Position numbers and translations under genes: made by a program. The notes beneath the pieces are model-generated. The model made no database searches and was not told where the DNA came from. It was given only the letters and a program-made list of their open reading frames with translations. From JAAYKS01 sp964479435 (GTDB taxonomy: Bacteria; Bacillota; Clostridia; Saccharofermentanales; UBA5734): a DNA stretch of 52,785 nt. Each line of letters starts with the position of its first letter. Within the stretch, counting starts at the first letter, position 1. Shown here piece by piece: positions 8,586-16,264 of this stretch. The stretch is taken from the NCBI GenBank assembly GCA_964479435.1, contig CAYZME010000002.1:1-52785 (forward strand), written 5' to 3'.

Positions 8586-9688
8586 AAAAACGCCTGCTAC
8601 CCTTTTTACTGGTCGCTTTGCTCCTGACAACGACCCTTTTGGCCGTCGGCTGCGGCTCCGGTGGACGTCAAACCGTACTGCTGTACACCTGGGGGGAATA
8701 CCTCGATGAGGCCACGGTGAAAGACGCGTTTGAGGAAGCCTATCCCGAATACCGCCTCAAGGTTAAAACGTTTGAGGACAATGAAAAGATGTACCCGATG
8801 CTGGACAACAACTCCTATGACGTCATCATCCCGTCGGACTACATGATTTTACGGCTGATCCGCGAGGACAAACTGCTGCCGCTGGATTTCGCCAAACTGC
8901 CCCGGACCGCGGACAACGACCCTTTGCTGGAGGAGATCGTGTTTGATCCCGATCCGGTCATGAATGCCAAACTGTTTGAATACGCGGTCCCGTACCTGTT
9001 TTGCACGGTCGGCCTGATGTACAACGCCGACGTGGTTCCCGCGCCGGCTTCCGACGCGCCCGCGGACGTGTGGGCGCCGCTGTTCGACCCGCAATACGTC
9101 AACCGCATCGGCATGTACGACAGCATGCGCGAATCCATCGGCGTCGCGCTCAACACGCTCGGCTTTGATCTGAACACTCTCAACCCCACCGAATTGCAGG
9201 CGGCGGAAGAACTGCTGTTGCGCCAACGTACAACCGTGCGCCCGCTGGTCGGCATCGATGACCTCAAAGACAAATTTGTCCAGGGCGAGCTGGTGGCCGG
9301 CGTCGCGTGGTCCGGCGACCACGTCGTCTGCCAGGACCGGTTGCGGGAGGGCGGACAAGATCCCGAGATGTTGCAATTCGCGCTGCCCGCCGGTTCCAAC
9401 ATCTCCATCGACATGATGTGCATCCCCAAAAACGCCAAAAATGTCGAAGGCGCGCTCAAGCTGATCGACTTCTTGTGCCACCCGGGTATCGCGCTGGCCA
9501 ATTGCGAGTTTGTCGGCTACTCGACACCCAACCTGAAAGCCCGTGAGCAGTTGGATCCGGCCATCCGTGACAATCCGGCCTACTATCCAGATGAGGAGCT
9601 GGCCAAATCCCTGCAACCCTATTATTCCAGCGTAGAGATTGACAGCACGTACAACGCGCTGTGGACCAAATACCTCGCGGTGAACTGA
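8582..9688 (+). CDS. potD: Spermidine/putrescine-binding lipoprotein
   Basis: Extracellular substrate-binding protein that delivers polyamine to PotBC. The 368-aa protein has a lipoprotein signal peptide with lipobox LAVGC (lipidated Cys near residue 24). The mature part is typical PotD, with LLYTWGEYLDEATVKDAFEE and the YDVIIPSDYM region. It overlaps potC by ATGA and has GAGGAGG upstream. It closes the operon and is followed by a hairpin terminator. Confidence 0.95.
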   Translation: MKKRLLPFLLVALLLTTTLLAVGCGSGGRQTVLLYTWGEYLDEATVKDAFEEAYPEYRLKVKTFEDNEKMYPMLDNNSYDVIIPSDYMILRLIREDKLLPLDFAKLPRTADNDPLLEEIVFDPDPVMNAKLFEYAVPYLFCTVGLMYNADVVPAPASDAPADVWAPLFDPQYVNRIGMYDSMRESIGVALNTLGFDLNTLNPTELQAAEELLLRQRTTVRPLVGIDDLKDKFVQGELVAGVAWSGDHVVCQDRLREGGQDPEMLQFALPAGSNISIDMMCIPKNAKNVEGALKLIDFLCHPGIALANCEFVGYSTPNLKAREQLDPAIRDNPAYYPDEELAKSLQPYYSSVEIDSTYNALWTKYLAVN

Positions 9689-9740
9689 CCCCGCGGCGAG
9701 GGCCTGTTCCCTTGCCACCGCATCCGATCCTGATCGCAAA

Positions 9741-9772
9741 CAGCCGCCCGGGGATCATACCCCGGGCGGCTG
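9741..9772. terminator. Bidirectional hairpin terminator between potD and htrA
   Basis: A perfect 13-bp stem, CAGCCGCCCGGGG (9741-9753) paired with its complement (9760-9772), around a 6-nt loop. It is followed by TTG on the plus strand and TTTG on the minus strand. It lies between the convergent potD and htrA stops. The T-tracts are short but the stem is very stable. Confidence 0.75.
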
Positions 9773-9820
9773 TTGACTATGGTCAGGCGTGAAAGCCGGA
9801 ATGGGCCGCGGCGGATCGGA

Positions 9821-11134
9821 CTAGATCCAGTCTTCGTTCGCCGCCGGGGTGAGGGCCCCCGCGGCGGTCCGCGTCACCTCCGGCGTCTCTTCGCCGAGTG
9901 TCAAGGTCATGGTTTGTTCGCTCTTGTCTTCCGTCCGGAAAATCTTCACCTCGACCCGGTCGCCGGCGCGGTACGCGTCCTTCAGGCGGTTGATGTCGCT
10001 CACCGTCGTCACCTCGACCCCGCCGAAGGCGACGATGATGTCACCTTCGCGGATCCCGGCCGTTTCAGCCGCGCTCCCCGGTTGCACCACCCCGACATAG
10101 ACGCCGAGCGGCCAGCCATAGCGCGTGCCGATCTGTTCGGGCACACTCTCGCCGCTGATGCCGATGACGGGGCGGCCGGTCACATAGCCGTCGTTGATCA
10201 GTTGCTCAATCACGGGCTTGGCATCGTTGATCGGGATGGCAAACCCCAGCCCTTCGACGCCACTGGCGGCCTTTTTGGCCGAGTTGATGCCCACCACTTC
10301 GCCATACGAGTTGACCAGCGCGCCACCGGAATTGCCGGCATTGATCGCCGCGTCGGTCTGGATCAGATTCATCGTCACGTTGTCGATCGTGATCTGCCGG
10401 TTGAGGGCGCTGATCACGCCGACGGTCACCGTCCCGGCCAACTCACCCAGGGGGTTGCCGATCGCGACGGCGAGTTCACCGCGCACCAGCTGATCGGAAT
10501 CGCCAAATACCGCGTACGGCAGGTCCTTGTCGGCTTCGACTTTGAGCACGGCCAGGTCGGTTTTTTTGTCCGCGCCCACCAGCTTCGCTTCAAAACTGTC
10601 CCCGTCCTCGGTGACGATGGTGATCAGCTTGGCGTCCTCGATGACATGCGAATTGGTCAGTATGTATCCGTCCTTGGTAAAGATGATGCCCGAGCCGGCG
10701 CTTTGCGCGGTCGTCAAGCGGCCGAAAAGGGTCGTGACGACTTCGGTTGTAATGGCCACCACGGCCGGCCCGACGTCGGCGGCGATCTCATAGGTTTTCC
10801 GCGCTTTTTTGCCGTCTTGCGACGGCAGCGTCGCCAACTCCGCCAAGCTGAACCGCTCGTCGTCCGACGGTTTGGCGGTCGGCGTGCCGGTGTTGGAATC
10901 CGTGGCCCGGGTCTCAAGGGTCGGGTCGGTCCGCGGCGCGGGTTCCCGCGTCAGGTACCAGCCCAGGGCTCCGCCGATGGTCGTAAACACCAGCGCGGCG
11001 ACCAGCACAGCCGCCATCACCACCGAGGCCGTCCCCCGTCCGGGGCCGCGCCCGCGGCGCGCGGGGCCTGTACTTACGCCCTGTTCTTTGTGTTCCATAT
11101 GTTGCAAAGGATCGATTCCAAATGGGTCACTCAT
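9821..11134 (-). CDS. htrA: HtrA/DegP-type serine protease with PDZ domain
   Basis: Membrane-anchored quality-control protease on the outer face of the membrane. The 437-aa protein has a cytoplasmic head of about 40 residues, one transmembrane anchor (VVMAAVLVAALVFTTIGGAL) and a low-complexity linker. The trypsin-like domain has the triad His in LTNSHVIEDA, Asp in KKTDLAVLKV and Ser in NAGNSGGALVN. One C-terminal PDZ domain contains GIREGDIIVAFGGVEV. GGAGGG lies about 7 nt before the ATG at 11134. It appears monocistronic, divergent from the patatin gene. Confidence 0.94.
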   Translation of the reverse strand: MSDPFGIDPLQHMEHKEQGVSTGPARRGRGPGRGTASVVMAAVLVAALVFTTIGGALGWYLTREPAPRTDPTLETRATDSNTGTPTAKPSDDERFSLAELATLPSQDGKKARKTYEIAADVGPAVVAITTEVVTTLFGRLTTAQSAGSGIIFTKDGYILTNSHVIEDAKLITIVTEDGDSFEAKLVGADKKTDLAVLKVEADKDLPYAVFGDSDQLVRGELAVAIGNPLGELAGTVTVGVISALNRQITIDNVTMNLIQTDAAINAGNSGGALVNSYGEVVGINSAKKAASGVEGLGFAIPINDAKPVIEQLINDGYVTGRPVIGISGESVPEQIGTRYGWPLGVYVGVVQPGSAAETAGIREGDIIVAFGGVEVTTVSDINRLKDAYRAGDRVEVKIFRTEDKSEQTMTLTLGEETPEVTRTAAGALTPAANEDWI

Positions 11135-11293
11135 GTCTATCCCTCCTCACTCAATCCGTGCGGGAGCGAGCGTATCAATCGGCCGCTCTCCGGCATCTTT
11201 ATTTTGCGCCTTCAAAGTGAAACCAGCTCTGCGAAATGATGGCAGATCTTGTGCGGATTGTGAAGTGAATGTGTCGCCTGGCGCCCGCCCGGC

Positions 11294-11323
11294 TTGTCAG
11301 CCCCGCCGTCCACGTTGTATAAA
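11294..11323 (+). promoter_or_regulatory. Probable promoter of the patatin-psd-pssA operon
   Basis: TTGTCA (11294-11299) and TATAAA (11318-11323) are 18 bp apart, with AAGGAG (11331-11336) then the ATG at 11344. The predicted start of transcription falls almost at the ribosome site, so the leader would be very short. The rest of this 209-bp intergenic stretch shows no other clear signal. Confidence 0.45.
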
Positions 11324-11343
11324 CAGGGAGAAGGAGAGCACAC

Positions 11344-12540
11344 ATGACGACGGAACCATACGCGATCGCCTTTGCGGGCGGCGGCGCCAAAGGGATTTAT
11401 GAGCTGGGCGCCTGGGGCGCGTTGCGCGAGCTGGGGGTGCCGTTGGCGGCCGCGGTCGGCGCTTCGATCGGCGCGCTGAGCGCCGCGTTTGTCGCGCAGG
11501 ACGGGTATGAAACCGCACTGGACATGTGGCAGAATCTCACCCTGGAACAGTGCGTCATCCTGCCGCCCGATGCCCGTCTCAAATCCCCGGATGTCCTCAA
11601 TCCGCGCAATCTCGATGTCGTCATCGACATGTTCCGCAACCGCGGGCTGGACACGTCGCCCTTTCGCGCCTTGATCGCCCGCCATCTCGACGAAGATGCC
11701 GTACTGGCGTCGGCCGTCGATTACGGCCTGGTGACCTATTCCCTGACGGATTTCGAAACCGTCGATGTCTGGCAAGAATCCATCCATCCCGGCCTTCTGG
11801 TCGATTATATCATGGCCAGCAGCCGCTATCCGGGGCTCAAATCCGTCGGCTTTGGCGGGCGTACGTACCTGGACGGCGGCTTTGGCGACAACCTGCCCGT
11901 CGCCATGCTGCGCCGGCGCGGGTATCGCAATATCATCGCCGTCGATATTCGCGGCCACGCCAAACCACTCGAAACCGACAATCTGCGCCTGGCGCATATC
12001 CGCAACCGCCTGGATTTGGGCGGCGCGTTTGACATCACCCCCGCCACCCTGGAAACCAACCGCGCCTTGGGACGCCTGGACACGCTGGTGACTTTCCACC
12101 AGATCGATGGCGACTATTACTATTTCCAACGCGATGAATACCGGGCGCTCAAGCGTTTCTTTACGTACGACCTGCTGTTGGGCTTGCAACAGGCCGCTGT
12201 GACGATGGGTCTGCGACGCGACCGGATGCTGGACGGCAACTCGTTCCTCTCCGAACTGGAGGCCGCCCATCGGCAATTGTATCTGGAATACGAGAAAAAA
12301 CGCACGGAAATCGACGCCGACTCGCTGATCTCGACCCTGGTCAAAGGGCGCTTCCGCACCCTGTCGACCGCGCTGGAAAACGACCCGCGCATGAAATTGG
12401 CGTTTCTGCTCGAATTGCTGGACCGCAACCAGATCGGCCCGTTCAACATCCCGATGAAAGTGTTTGCTTCTGTGCGCGCGGCCGCGGAAGCGTTGCACGC
12501 CATGGACAGCAGACAAATGTGGCGCAAACCGCTACAATAA
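11344..12540 (+). CDS. Patatin-like phospholipase family protein
   Basis: Predicted acyl hydrolase using a Ser-Asp dyad. The 398-aa protein opens with the oxyanion-hole motif FAGGGAKGIYELG. The nucleophile elbow is GASIGALS (Ser near residue 41) and the catalytic Asp is in LDGGFGDN. The patatin fold takes up about the first 230 residues; the remaining 170 are unassigned and helix-rich. It lies directly upstream of two phospholipid-synthesis genes on the same strand, so a role in lipid turnover or remodelling is a reasonable inference. The substrate is not determined. Confidence 0.87.
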   Translation: MTTEPYAIAFAGGGAKGIYELGAWGALRELGVPLAAAVGASIGALSAAFVAQDGYETALDMWQNLTLEQCVILPPDARLKSPDVLNPRNLDVVIDMFRNRGLDTSPFRALIARHLDEDAVLASAVDYGLVTYSLTDFETVDVWQESIHPGLLVDYIMASSRYPGLKSVGFGGRTYLDGGFGDNLPVAMLRRRGYRNIIAVDIRGHAKPLETDNLRLAHIRNRLDLGGAFDITPATLETNRALGRLDTLVTFHQIDGDYYYFQRDEYRALKRFFTYDLLLGLQQAAVTMGLRRDRMLDGNSFLSELEAAHRQLYLEYEKKRTEIDADSLISTLVKGRFRTLSTALENDPRMKLAFLLELLDRNQIGPFNIPMKVFASVRAAAEALHAMDSRQMWRKPLQ

Positions 12541-12589
12541 GACATCAGACACCGGGCCTGCGCCCGGCCCGGGGAGGGTTTGTCCCGCC

Positions 12590-13234
12590 ATGTCAAAGCA
12601 TCGTTTTCCCTTTGCCCGCGAAGGCATCTGGCCGGTCGCGGCGATGTTCGCGCTGTCGTCGGCTCTCTTTTTTGCCCACCCGCTGGCTGCCGTTCCCACC
12701 GGTCTGGTGACGCTGTTTCTCATCTGGTTTTTTCGCGCGCCCAACCGTCGGATTGCGCTCGATCCGGCGGCGTTGCTGAGTCCGGCCGACGGGACGGTCC
12801 TTTCGGTTGAACCGGTCGCGCACGACCCCTGGTTGGACGGCCCGGGGATCCGGATTTCGATTTTCATGTCGGTTTTCAATGTGCACATCAACCGCAACCC
12901 CTGCGCGGGACGGGTCGAGCGCGTCGAATACCGCGACGGAGCCTTCCTCCCCGCCTTCAAAAGCCACGCCAGCGAACTGAATGAACGCAACGCGGTGCTG
13001 CTGGTCTGTGAGCCCGGGCAAGGCCGCCTGCGGGTCAATCAAATCACCGGCATGCTGGCGCGGCGGATTGTCTGCGATGTAAAAGCGGGGGATGCCGTCG
13101 CGCAAGGCGCGCGCTTTGGTATGATCCGTTTGGGGTCTTGCGCGCAGCTGGTGATGCCGGCCACCTGCCAGACATGCGTGCGTGTGGGCGAGAAAGTCCG
13201 GGCCGGCCGGACGGTGATCGCGCGATGGCCATGA
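12590..13234 (+). CDS. psd: Phosphatidylserine decarboxylase (short, archaeal-type proenzyme)
   Basis: Pyruvoyl enzyme converting phosphatidylserine to phosphatidylethanolamine at the membrane. The 214-aa protein has two hydrophobic segments near the N-terminus, then LLSPADGTVLSV, the VHINRNPCAG loop and the self-cleavage site RFGMIRLGSC, where Gly-Ser is cut and Ser becomes the pyruvoyl group. It belongs to the short Psd group, not the longer E. coli type. The ATG at 12590 was chosen; open frame extends upstream but would overlap the patatin gene. The stop overlaps pssA by ATGA. Confidence 0.9.
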   Translation: MSKHRFPFAREGIWPVAAMFALSSALFFAHPLAAVPTGLVTLFLIWFFRAPNRRIALDPAALLSPADGTVLSVEPVAHDPWLDGPGIRISIFMSVFNVHINRNPCAGRVERVEYRDGAFLPAFKSHASELNERNAVLLVCEPGQGRLRVNQITGMLARRIVCDVKAGDAVAQGARFGMIRLGSCAQLVMPATCQTCVRVGEKVRAGRTVIARWP

Positions 13235-13956
13235 GGCGCCGCGCCCGCCCCGGCCCCCGCGTCCCGCGACCGGCGCGTTTCGCGCGTGTCCCGGCGCCCA
13301 AGCGCCGCCCGCAACGCGTTTTCTCCTTGCCGCCCAGCGTGCGCAGACTGAGCCAGTTGCGCGAGCAGGACAACCCGATCCGCAACAACCTCCCCAACAT
13401 GTTGACGATGGCCAACCTGTCTTGCGGCGTGCTGGCGATCCTGATCGCCTCGTCCTCGGCCGGCATGCGCCCGGCCGAGATGCCGGCGCATGCGCCCCGC
13501 ATTTACCTGAGCTGCCTGTTGATCGTTCTGGCGGCCGTTCTCGACCGGTACGACGGCAAGCTGGCGCGATTGCTCGGGGCCGAAAGCGAGTTTGGCAAAC
13601 AATTGGATTCCCTGTGCGACCTGATTTCATTTGGCGTCGCGCCGGCGGTAATCTCCTGGCAGTTGCACGCCGCGTTGCTCTTCGGGCCGTGGCGTCTCAT
13701 CGGCTACCTGGGGGCTCTGCTCTTTCCGCTCGCCGGCGCCTTCCGGCTCGCGCGCTTCAACCTCACGGAATCCAACGGCGTTTTTCAAGGCGTGCCCATC
13801 ACCCTGGCCGGTTCATTCCTGATTCTTTTCAGCTTGCTGGAGACCTTCGCCCTGATTCGCGGCCGTTTCCGGATCGGCTGGCCGATCGTCGCGGGGATCT
13901 TGGTGCTGTCGCTGTCGCTCCTGATGGTCAGCCGTCTGCGGATCCCCAAAAAATAA
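13231..13956 (+). CDS. pssA: CDP-diacylglycerol--serine O-phosphatidyltransferase
   Basis: Makes phosphatidylserine from CDP-diacylglycerol and serine, supplying the adjacent Psd. The 241-aa protein has about 40 basic, Pro-rich residues and then a polytopic membrane region. The CDP-alcohol phosphatidyltransferase signature D-G-x2-A-R-x8-G-x3-D-x3-D is intact (DGKLARLLGAESEF, then GKQLDSLCD). The ATG at 13231 overlaps the psd stop; ATG 13225 is also possible. The psd-pssA pairing is common. Confidence 0.92.
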   Translation: MRRRARPGPRVPRPARFARVPAPKRRPQRVFSLPPSVRRLSQLREQDNPIRNNLPNMLTMANLSCGVLAILIASSSAGMRPAEMPAHAPRIYLSCLLIVLAAVLDRYDGKLARLLGAESEFGKQLDSLCDLISFGVAPAVISWQLHAALLFGPWRLIGYLGALLFPLAGAFRLARFNLTESNGVFQGVPITLAGSFLILFSLLETFALIRGRFRIGWPIVAGILVLSLSLLMVSRLRIPKK

Positions 13957-14015
13957 CTCCGCTATCGCGGGAAGCGGATGCGCGACCGTCGCGGTACGCT
14001 ACCGCAGGATCCAAC

Positions 14016-14039
14016 CGCGTCCCGCGGCCGCGGGACGCG
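14016..14039. other. 24-bp perfect palindrome between convergent genes
   Basis: Two 12-bp arms (CGCGTCCCGCGG and its complement) meet with no spacer. It lies between the stops of pssA and the convergent membrane-protein gene. It may form a terminator-like hairpin, but no T-tract follows on either strand, so its role is unproven. Confidence 0.4.
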
Positions 14040-14065
14040 TGCGGCTTCCCGTTTTGCGGCCCCGA

Positions 14066-14680
14066 TCAGCTGAATCCCCATCTCCGGAAGAGCAGGCGAA
14101 AGAGCAACGAGTCATAGACCCATTGCGACGCGCGCATCACACACAATGCCAGGCGCGGCGCGATCAACGCGGCCAGGACGATGCCCGTGCCCATCAGCGC
14201 GATCGACGTTCCGCCGGCAATGATCCCGATGATCATGCCGGCGCCCCCATAGTCACCGGTAAACCGGTCGATGATGCCGCTGAGGTATTCGTTAAAAAAA
14301 ACCATCGCCTGATCCTGCAACGAGGCCAGGTCGAGGTGGAATCCTTTGAGCAGGAGGTTGACCGGGATCCACATCCCGGCCATCAGCTTGACCAGCTGTA
14401 GGCCCAGGACGATCAGCCGCAGGGGCCAGGCCAGGCGGTAGTAGATGCGGGACAGAAAGGGCGAGACCGCCACCAGGCCGATAAACAGCAGCATGGACAG
14501 GCGGAGCGAAGCCGGGGAGATCCAGAAATCCTGTGCGCCCGGCATCACCACAATCGCCGCGATCCCCAGCCAAACGAGCGCGCCGATCCCGAGGATCTGG
14601 CCGCCGTGCCGCTTGGTCTCGTAATCGGTGTCGCTCCACAGCGGCCCCAGTAGAAATCCTTCCCAGTAATCCAATGCCAT
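14066..14680 (-). CDS. Hypothetical polytopic membrane protein
   Basis: No family recognised. The 204-aa protein has a short polar N-terminus (LDYWEGFLLGPLWSDTDYET) and then four to five hydrophobic segments, including ILGIGALVWLGIAAIVVM, LRLSMLLFIGLVAVS and AGMIIGIIAGGTSIALMGTG. It ends in a basic tail (RLLFRRWGF). The gene is downstream of a HAD phosphatase on the same strand, separated by about 160 bp with a tandem repeat. The ATG at 14680 has GGGAGGGATGGC upstream. Confidence 0.7.
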   Translation of the reverse strand: MALDYWEGFLLGPLWSDTDYETKRHGGQILGIGALVWLGIAAIVVMPGAQDFWISPASLRLSMLLFIGLVAVSPFLSRIYYRLAWPLRLIVLGLQLVKLMAGMWIPVNLLLKGFHLDLASLQDQAMVFFNEYLSGIIDRFTGDYGGAGMIIGIIAGGTSIALMGTGIVLAALIAPRLALCVMRASQWVYDSLLFRLLFRRWGFS

Positions 14681-14742
14681 CCCTCCCGATCCGGTCCAGC
14701 CGGGGTTGCGGTCTTCCGTATTTTATCAGATCGCCCGGAGGT

Positions 14743-14814
14743 GTGGAAAGTGCCGCTAGAGCGGAAAGTACCGCCAGCGCGGAAAGTACCGCCAGCGCGG
14801 AAAGAGCCGCCAGC
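14743..14814. repeat. Four tandem copies of an 18-bp repeat
   Basis: Units start at 14743, 14761, 14779 and 14797. The consensus is GCGGAAAGTACCGCCAGC; the outer copies carry one to four changes and the middle two are identical. The array fills the gap between the HAD gene stop (14843) and the next minus-strand gene (14680). The unit is a multiple of 3 and stays open in one minus-strand frame, reading an Ala/Leu/Ser-rich hexapeptide. Confidence 0.9.
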
Positions 14815-14842
14815 GCCATGAGGCGGCCGGCGCGGGCCGCCG

Positions 14843-15619
14843 TCACCCCTCCAGCGCCAGTGCCGACGCCAGCCAGCGGGCGACCCCGTCGCGCTCATTG
14901 CTGTCGCACACCTCGTCGGCGGCTTCTTTGACCTCAGACAGGGCGTTGCCGACCGCGACCCCGACCCCGCACCCGCGCAGCATCCCCATGTCATTGCAAT
15001 CGTCGCCAAACGCCGCCACATCGGACAGCGCGATCCCGTACCGGCTCGCCAGCAAGCGCACCGCGTCGAACTTGGTCGCGTCGCGGTGCATGATCATCGC
15101 CAGCATCCGTTCGGACCATTCCAGGTACAGATCGTCGGTCAGCAACGCACGGTACGCTTCCAGTTGCGCGGACGTATCCGCCCGCAGCACGATCTTATGC
15201 GCGGGCCCGGGCGGGATCTCGCGAAACGACGCGGTGCGCACAAAGACAACCCCCGGCCAGATCTCCCCGGCGTCAAAGTTGGCGTACAGCTGTTCGCCAC
15301 TCTCGACCGCCACGTGGCGCCGCGCGTCCTCTGCCAACAGCCGGCGCACCCACGCCCGCGGTCGATCGATGCCCCGGCCGCCGATCCGCGCCCCCCGCTC
15401 CACCACCTCCGCGCCGTTATGAAAGACACCGGCGTCGTAAAAGGGAATATGAGGGGCCAACTGCGCGACCGAGCGCTGCGGGCGCGCGGTCGCGATCACC
15501 AGGCGCACACCTTGCGCGCGCAACCGGCGAAAAACCATAGCCGTGTACGCCGAGACGGTCTTGTCATCGCGCAGCAGCGTCCCGTCCAAATCGGTCACAA
15601 CCATCGCCAGTTTTCGCAT
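14843..15619 (-). CDS. HAD-superfamily hydrolase (Cof type)
   Basis: Predicted phosphatase of the Cof/YidA class, usually acting on small phosphorylated metabolites. The 258-aa protein has motif I VVTDLDGTLLRDD with the nucleophile Asp, motif II IATARPQRS, a cap domain with a C2-type layout and the metal-binding motif IV AFGDDCNDMGMLRGCGVGVAVGN, cited here as GDDCNDMGML. The ATG at 15619 puts motif I at the N-terminus as expected; longer upstream reading frames run through the neighbouring terminator. Substrate unknown. Confidence 0.9.
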   Translation of the reverse strand: MRKLAMVVTDLDGTLLRDDKTVSAYTAMVFRRLRAQGVRLVIATARPQRSVAQLAPHIPFYDAGVFHNGAEVVERGARIGGRGIDRPRAWVRRLLAEDARRHVAVESGEQLYANFDAGEIWPGVVFVRTASFREIPPGPAHKIVLRADTSAQLEAYRALLTDDLYLEWSERMLAMIMHRDATKFDAVRLLASRYGIALSDVAAFGDDCNDMGMLRGCGVGVAVGNALSEVKEAADEVCDSNERDGVARWLASALALEG

Positions 15620-15673
15620 CACCCTGACCCTCCCGTTCCGCTTCTGTTGCGTCGCGGCCCCCGGCCGCGAAAC

Positions 15674-15700
15674 AAAAAAGCCGCACCCTCGGGTGTCGGC
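15674..15700 (-). terminator. Intrinsic terminator of the 132-aa gene
   Basis: On the minus strand the stem GCCGaCACCC/GGGTGCGGC, with one bulged base and a 2-nt loop, is followed immediately by TTTTTTG. It lies about 30 nt past the stop at 15732 and before the HAD gene. Confidence 0.8.
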
Positions 15701-15731
15701 GATTCTTTGGGTCTGCGCGCGCGAGCCGTGT

Positions 15732-16130
15732 TCAAAGGTCAAATGACGCGCGGGCGACGTCTTCGATCAGCGCGCGAAAATCGTTCCATCGCGGGGGGAA
15801 ACACCCGACGCCGTACCGTTTGAGATCCTGGTCCGTCGTGCGGATGATGACGGCCCAGTAACTCTTGCCATGGCTGCACGCCTGCTCGGGGTCGCCGGTG
15901 CCATAGCGGTCCTCCCACTCCAGAATACCGGCATCCTCCAGGCCGGTGCGGATCGAGCGCACCGCGTCTCGGTCCAGAGAGCGCGTAAAATCATTGACCC
16001 AGTGATTGCTGTCCTTCCACGAGATCAGGCCGCGTTCCATATCGATCGACACGCTCAGGCTGCCCTTGCGGTATCTGCACAATTCTGTCTCGATGGAATG
16101 TATTTGATCGTAAGTCATCGTTCGATACAT
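15732..16130 (-). CDS. Hypothetical protein, 132 aa, monocistronic
   Basis: No family assigned. It is a soluble, acidic, Trp/Tyr-rich small protein without a signal peptide or membrane segment. Visible features are an alternating beta-like stretch (SLSVSIDMERGLISW), RDAVRSIRTGLEDAGILEWEDRY, and a C-terminal half with SYWAVIIRT, GVGCFPPRWNDFRALIE. The ATG at 16130 has AGGTG 6-7 nt upstream; ATG 16118 is an alternative. It has its own consensus promoter (16198-16225) and terminator (15674-15700), so it is a single-gene unit. Confidence 0.75.
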   Translation of the reverse strand: MYRTMTYDQIHSIETELCRYRKGSLSVSIDMERGLISWKDSNHWVNDFTRSLDRDAVRSIRTGLEDAGILEWEDRYGTGDPEQACSHGKSYWAVIIRTTDQDLKRYGVGCFPPRWNDFRALIEDVARASFDL

Positions 16131-16197
16131 GTAACACCTACATACATCCGCCGGGGATCGGCGCGACCGCATCCGGCGACCCGGCCAGTGACTCTAG

Positions 16198-16225
16198 ATT
16201 ATACGCAATTCAGGGGTTATTTCAA
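16198..16225 (-). promoter_or_regulatory. Sigma-A-type promoter of the 132-aa gene
   Basis: On the minus strand TTGAAA (16225-16220) and a perfect TATAAT (16203-16198) are 16 bp apart. The predicted start is near 16191, giving a leader of about 60 nt before the ATG at 16130. It is among the best consensus promoters in the window. Confidence 0.75.
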
Positions 16226-16264
16226 GTAAACGACGCGCGCCGCCGGGTTGGCGCCGCTGCCCTC

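Noticed and set aside
9773..11239. 488-aa open frame on the plus strand opposite htrA
   Set aside because: It is antisense to a complete HtrA with all catalytic motifs, has low-complexity Arg/Gly/His composition and no family similarity. Long shadow frames are expected in GC-rich DNA.
12552..12567. 6-bp GC hairpin between the patatin and psd genes
   Set aside because: Short stem and no T-tract; likely chance in GC-rich DNA.
14016..14039. Palindrome considered as a rho-independent terminator
   Set aside because: No loop and no T-tract on either strand; listed only as a palindrome.
14292..14846. 184-aa frame through the 18-bp repeat as a real gene
   Set aside because: After the repeat it runs out of frame through the 204-aa membrane-protein gene and its composition becomes Arg/Gly-rich; kept only as a possible leader observation.
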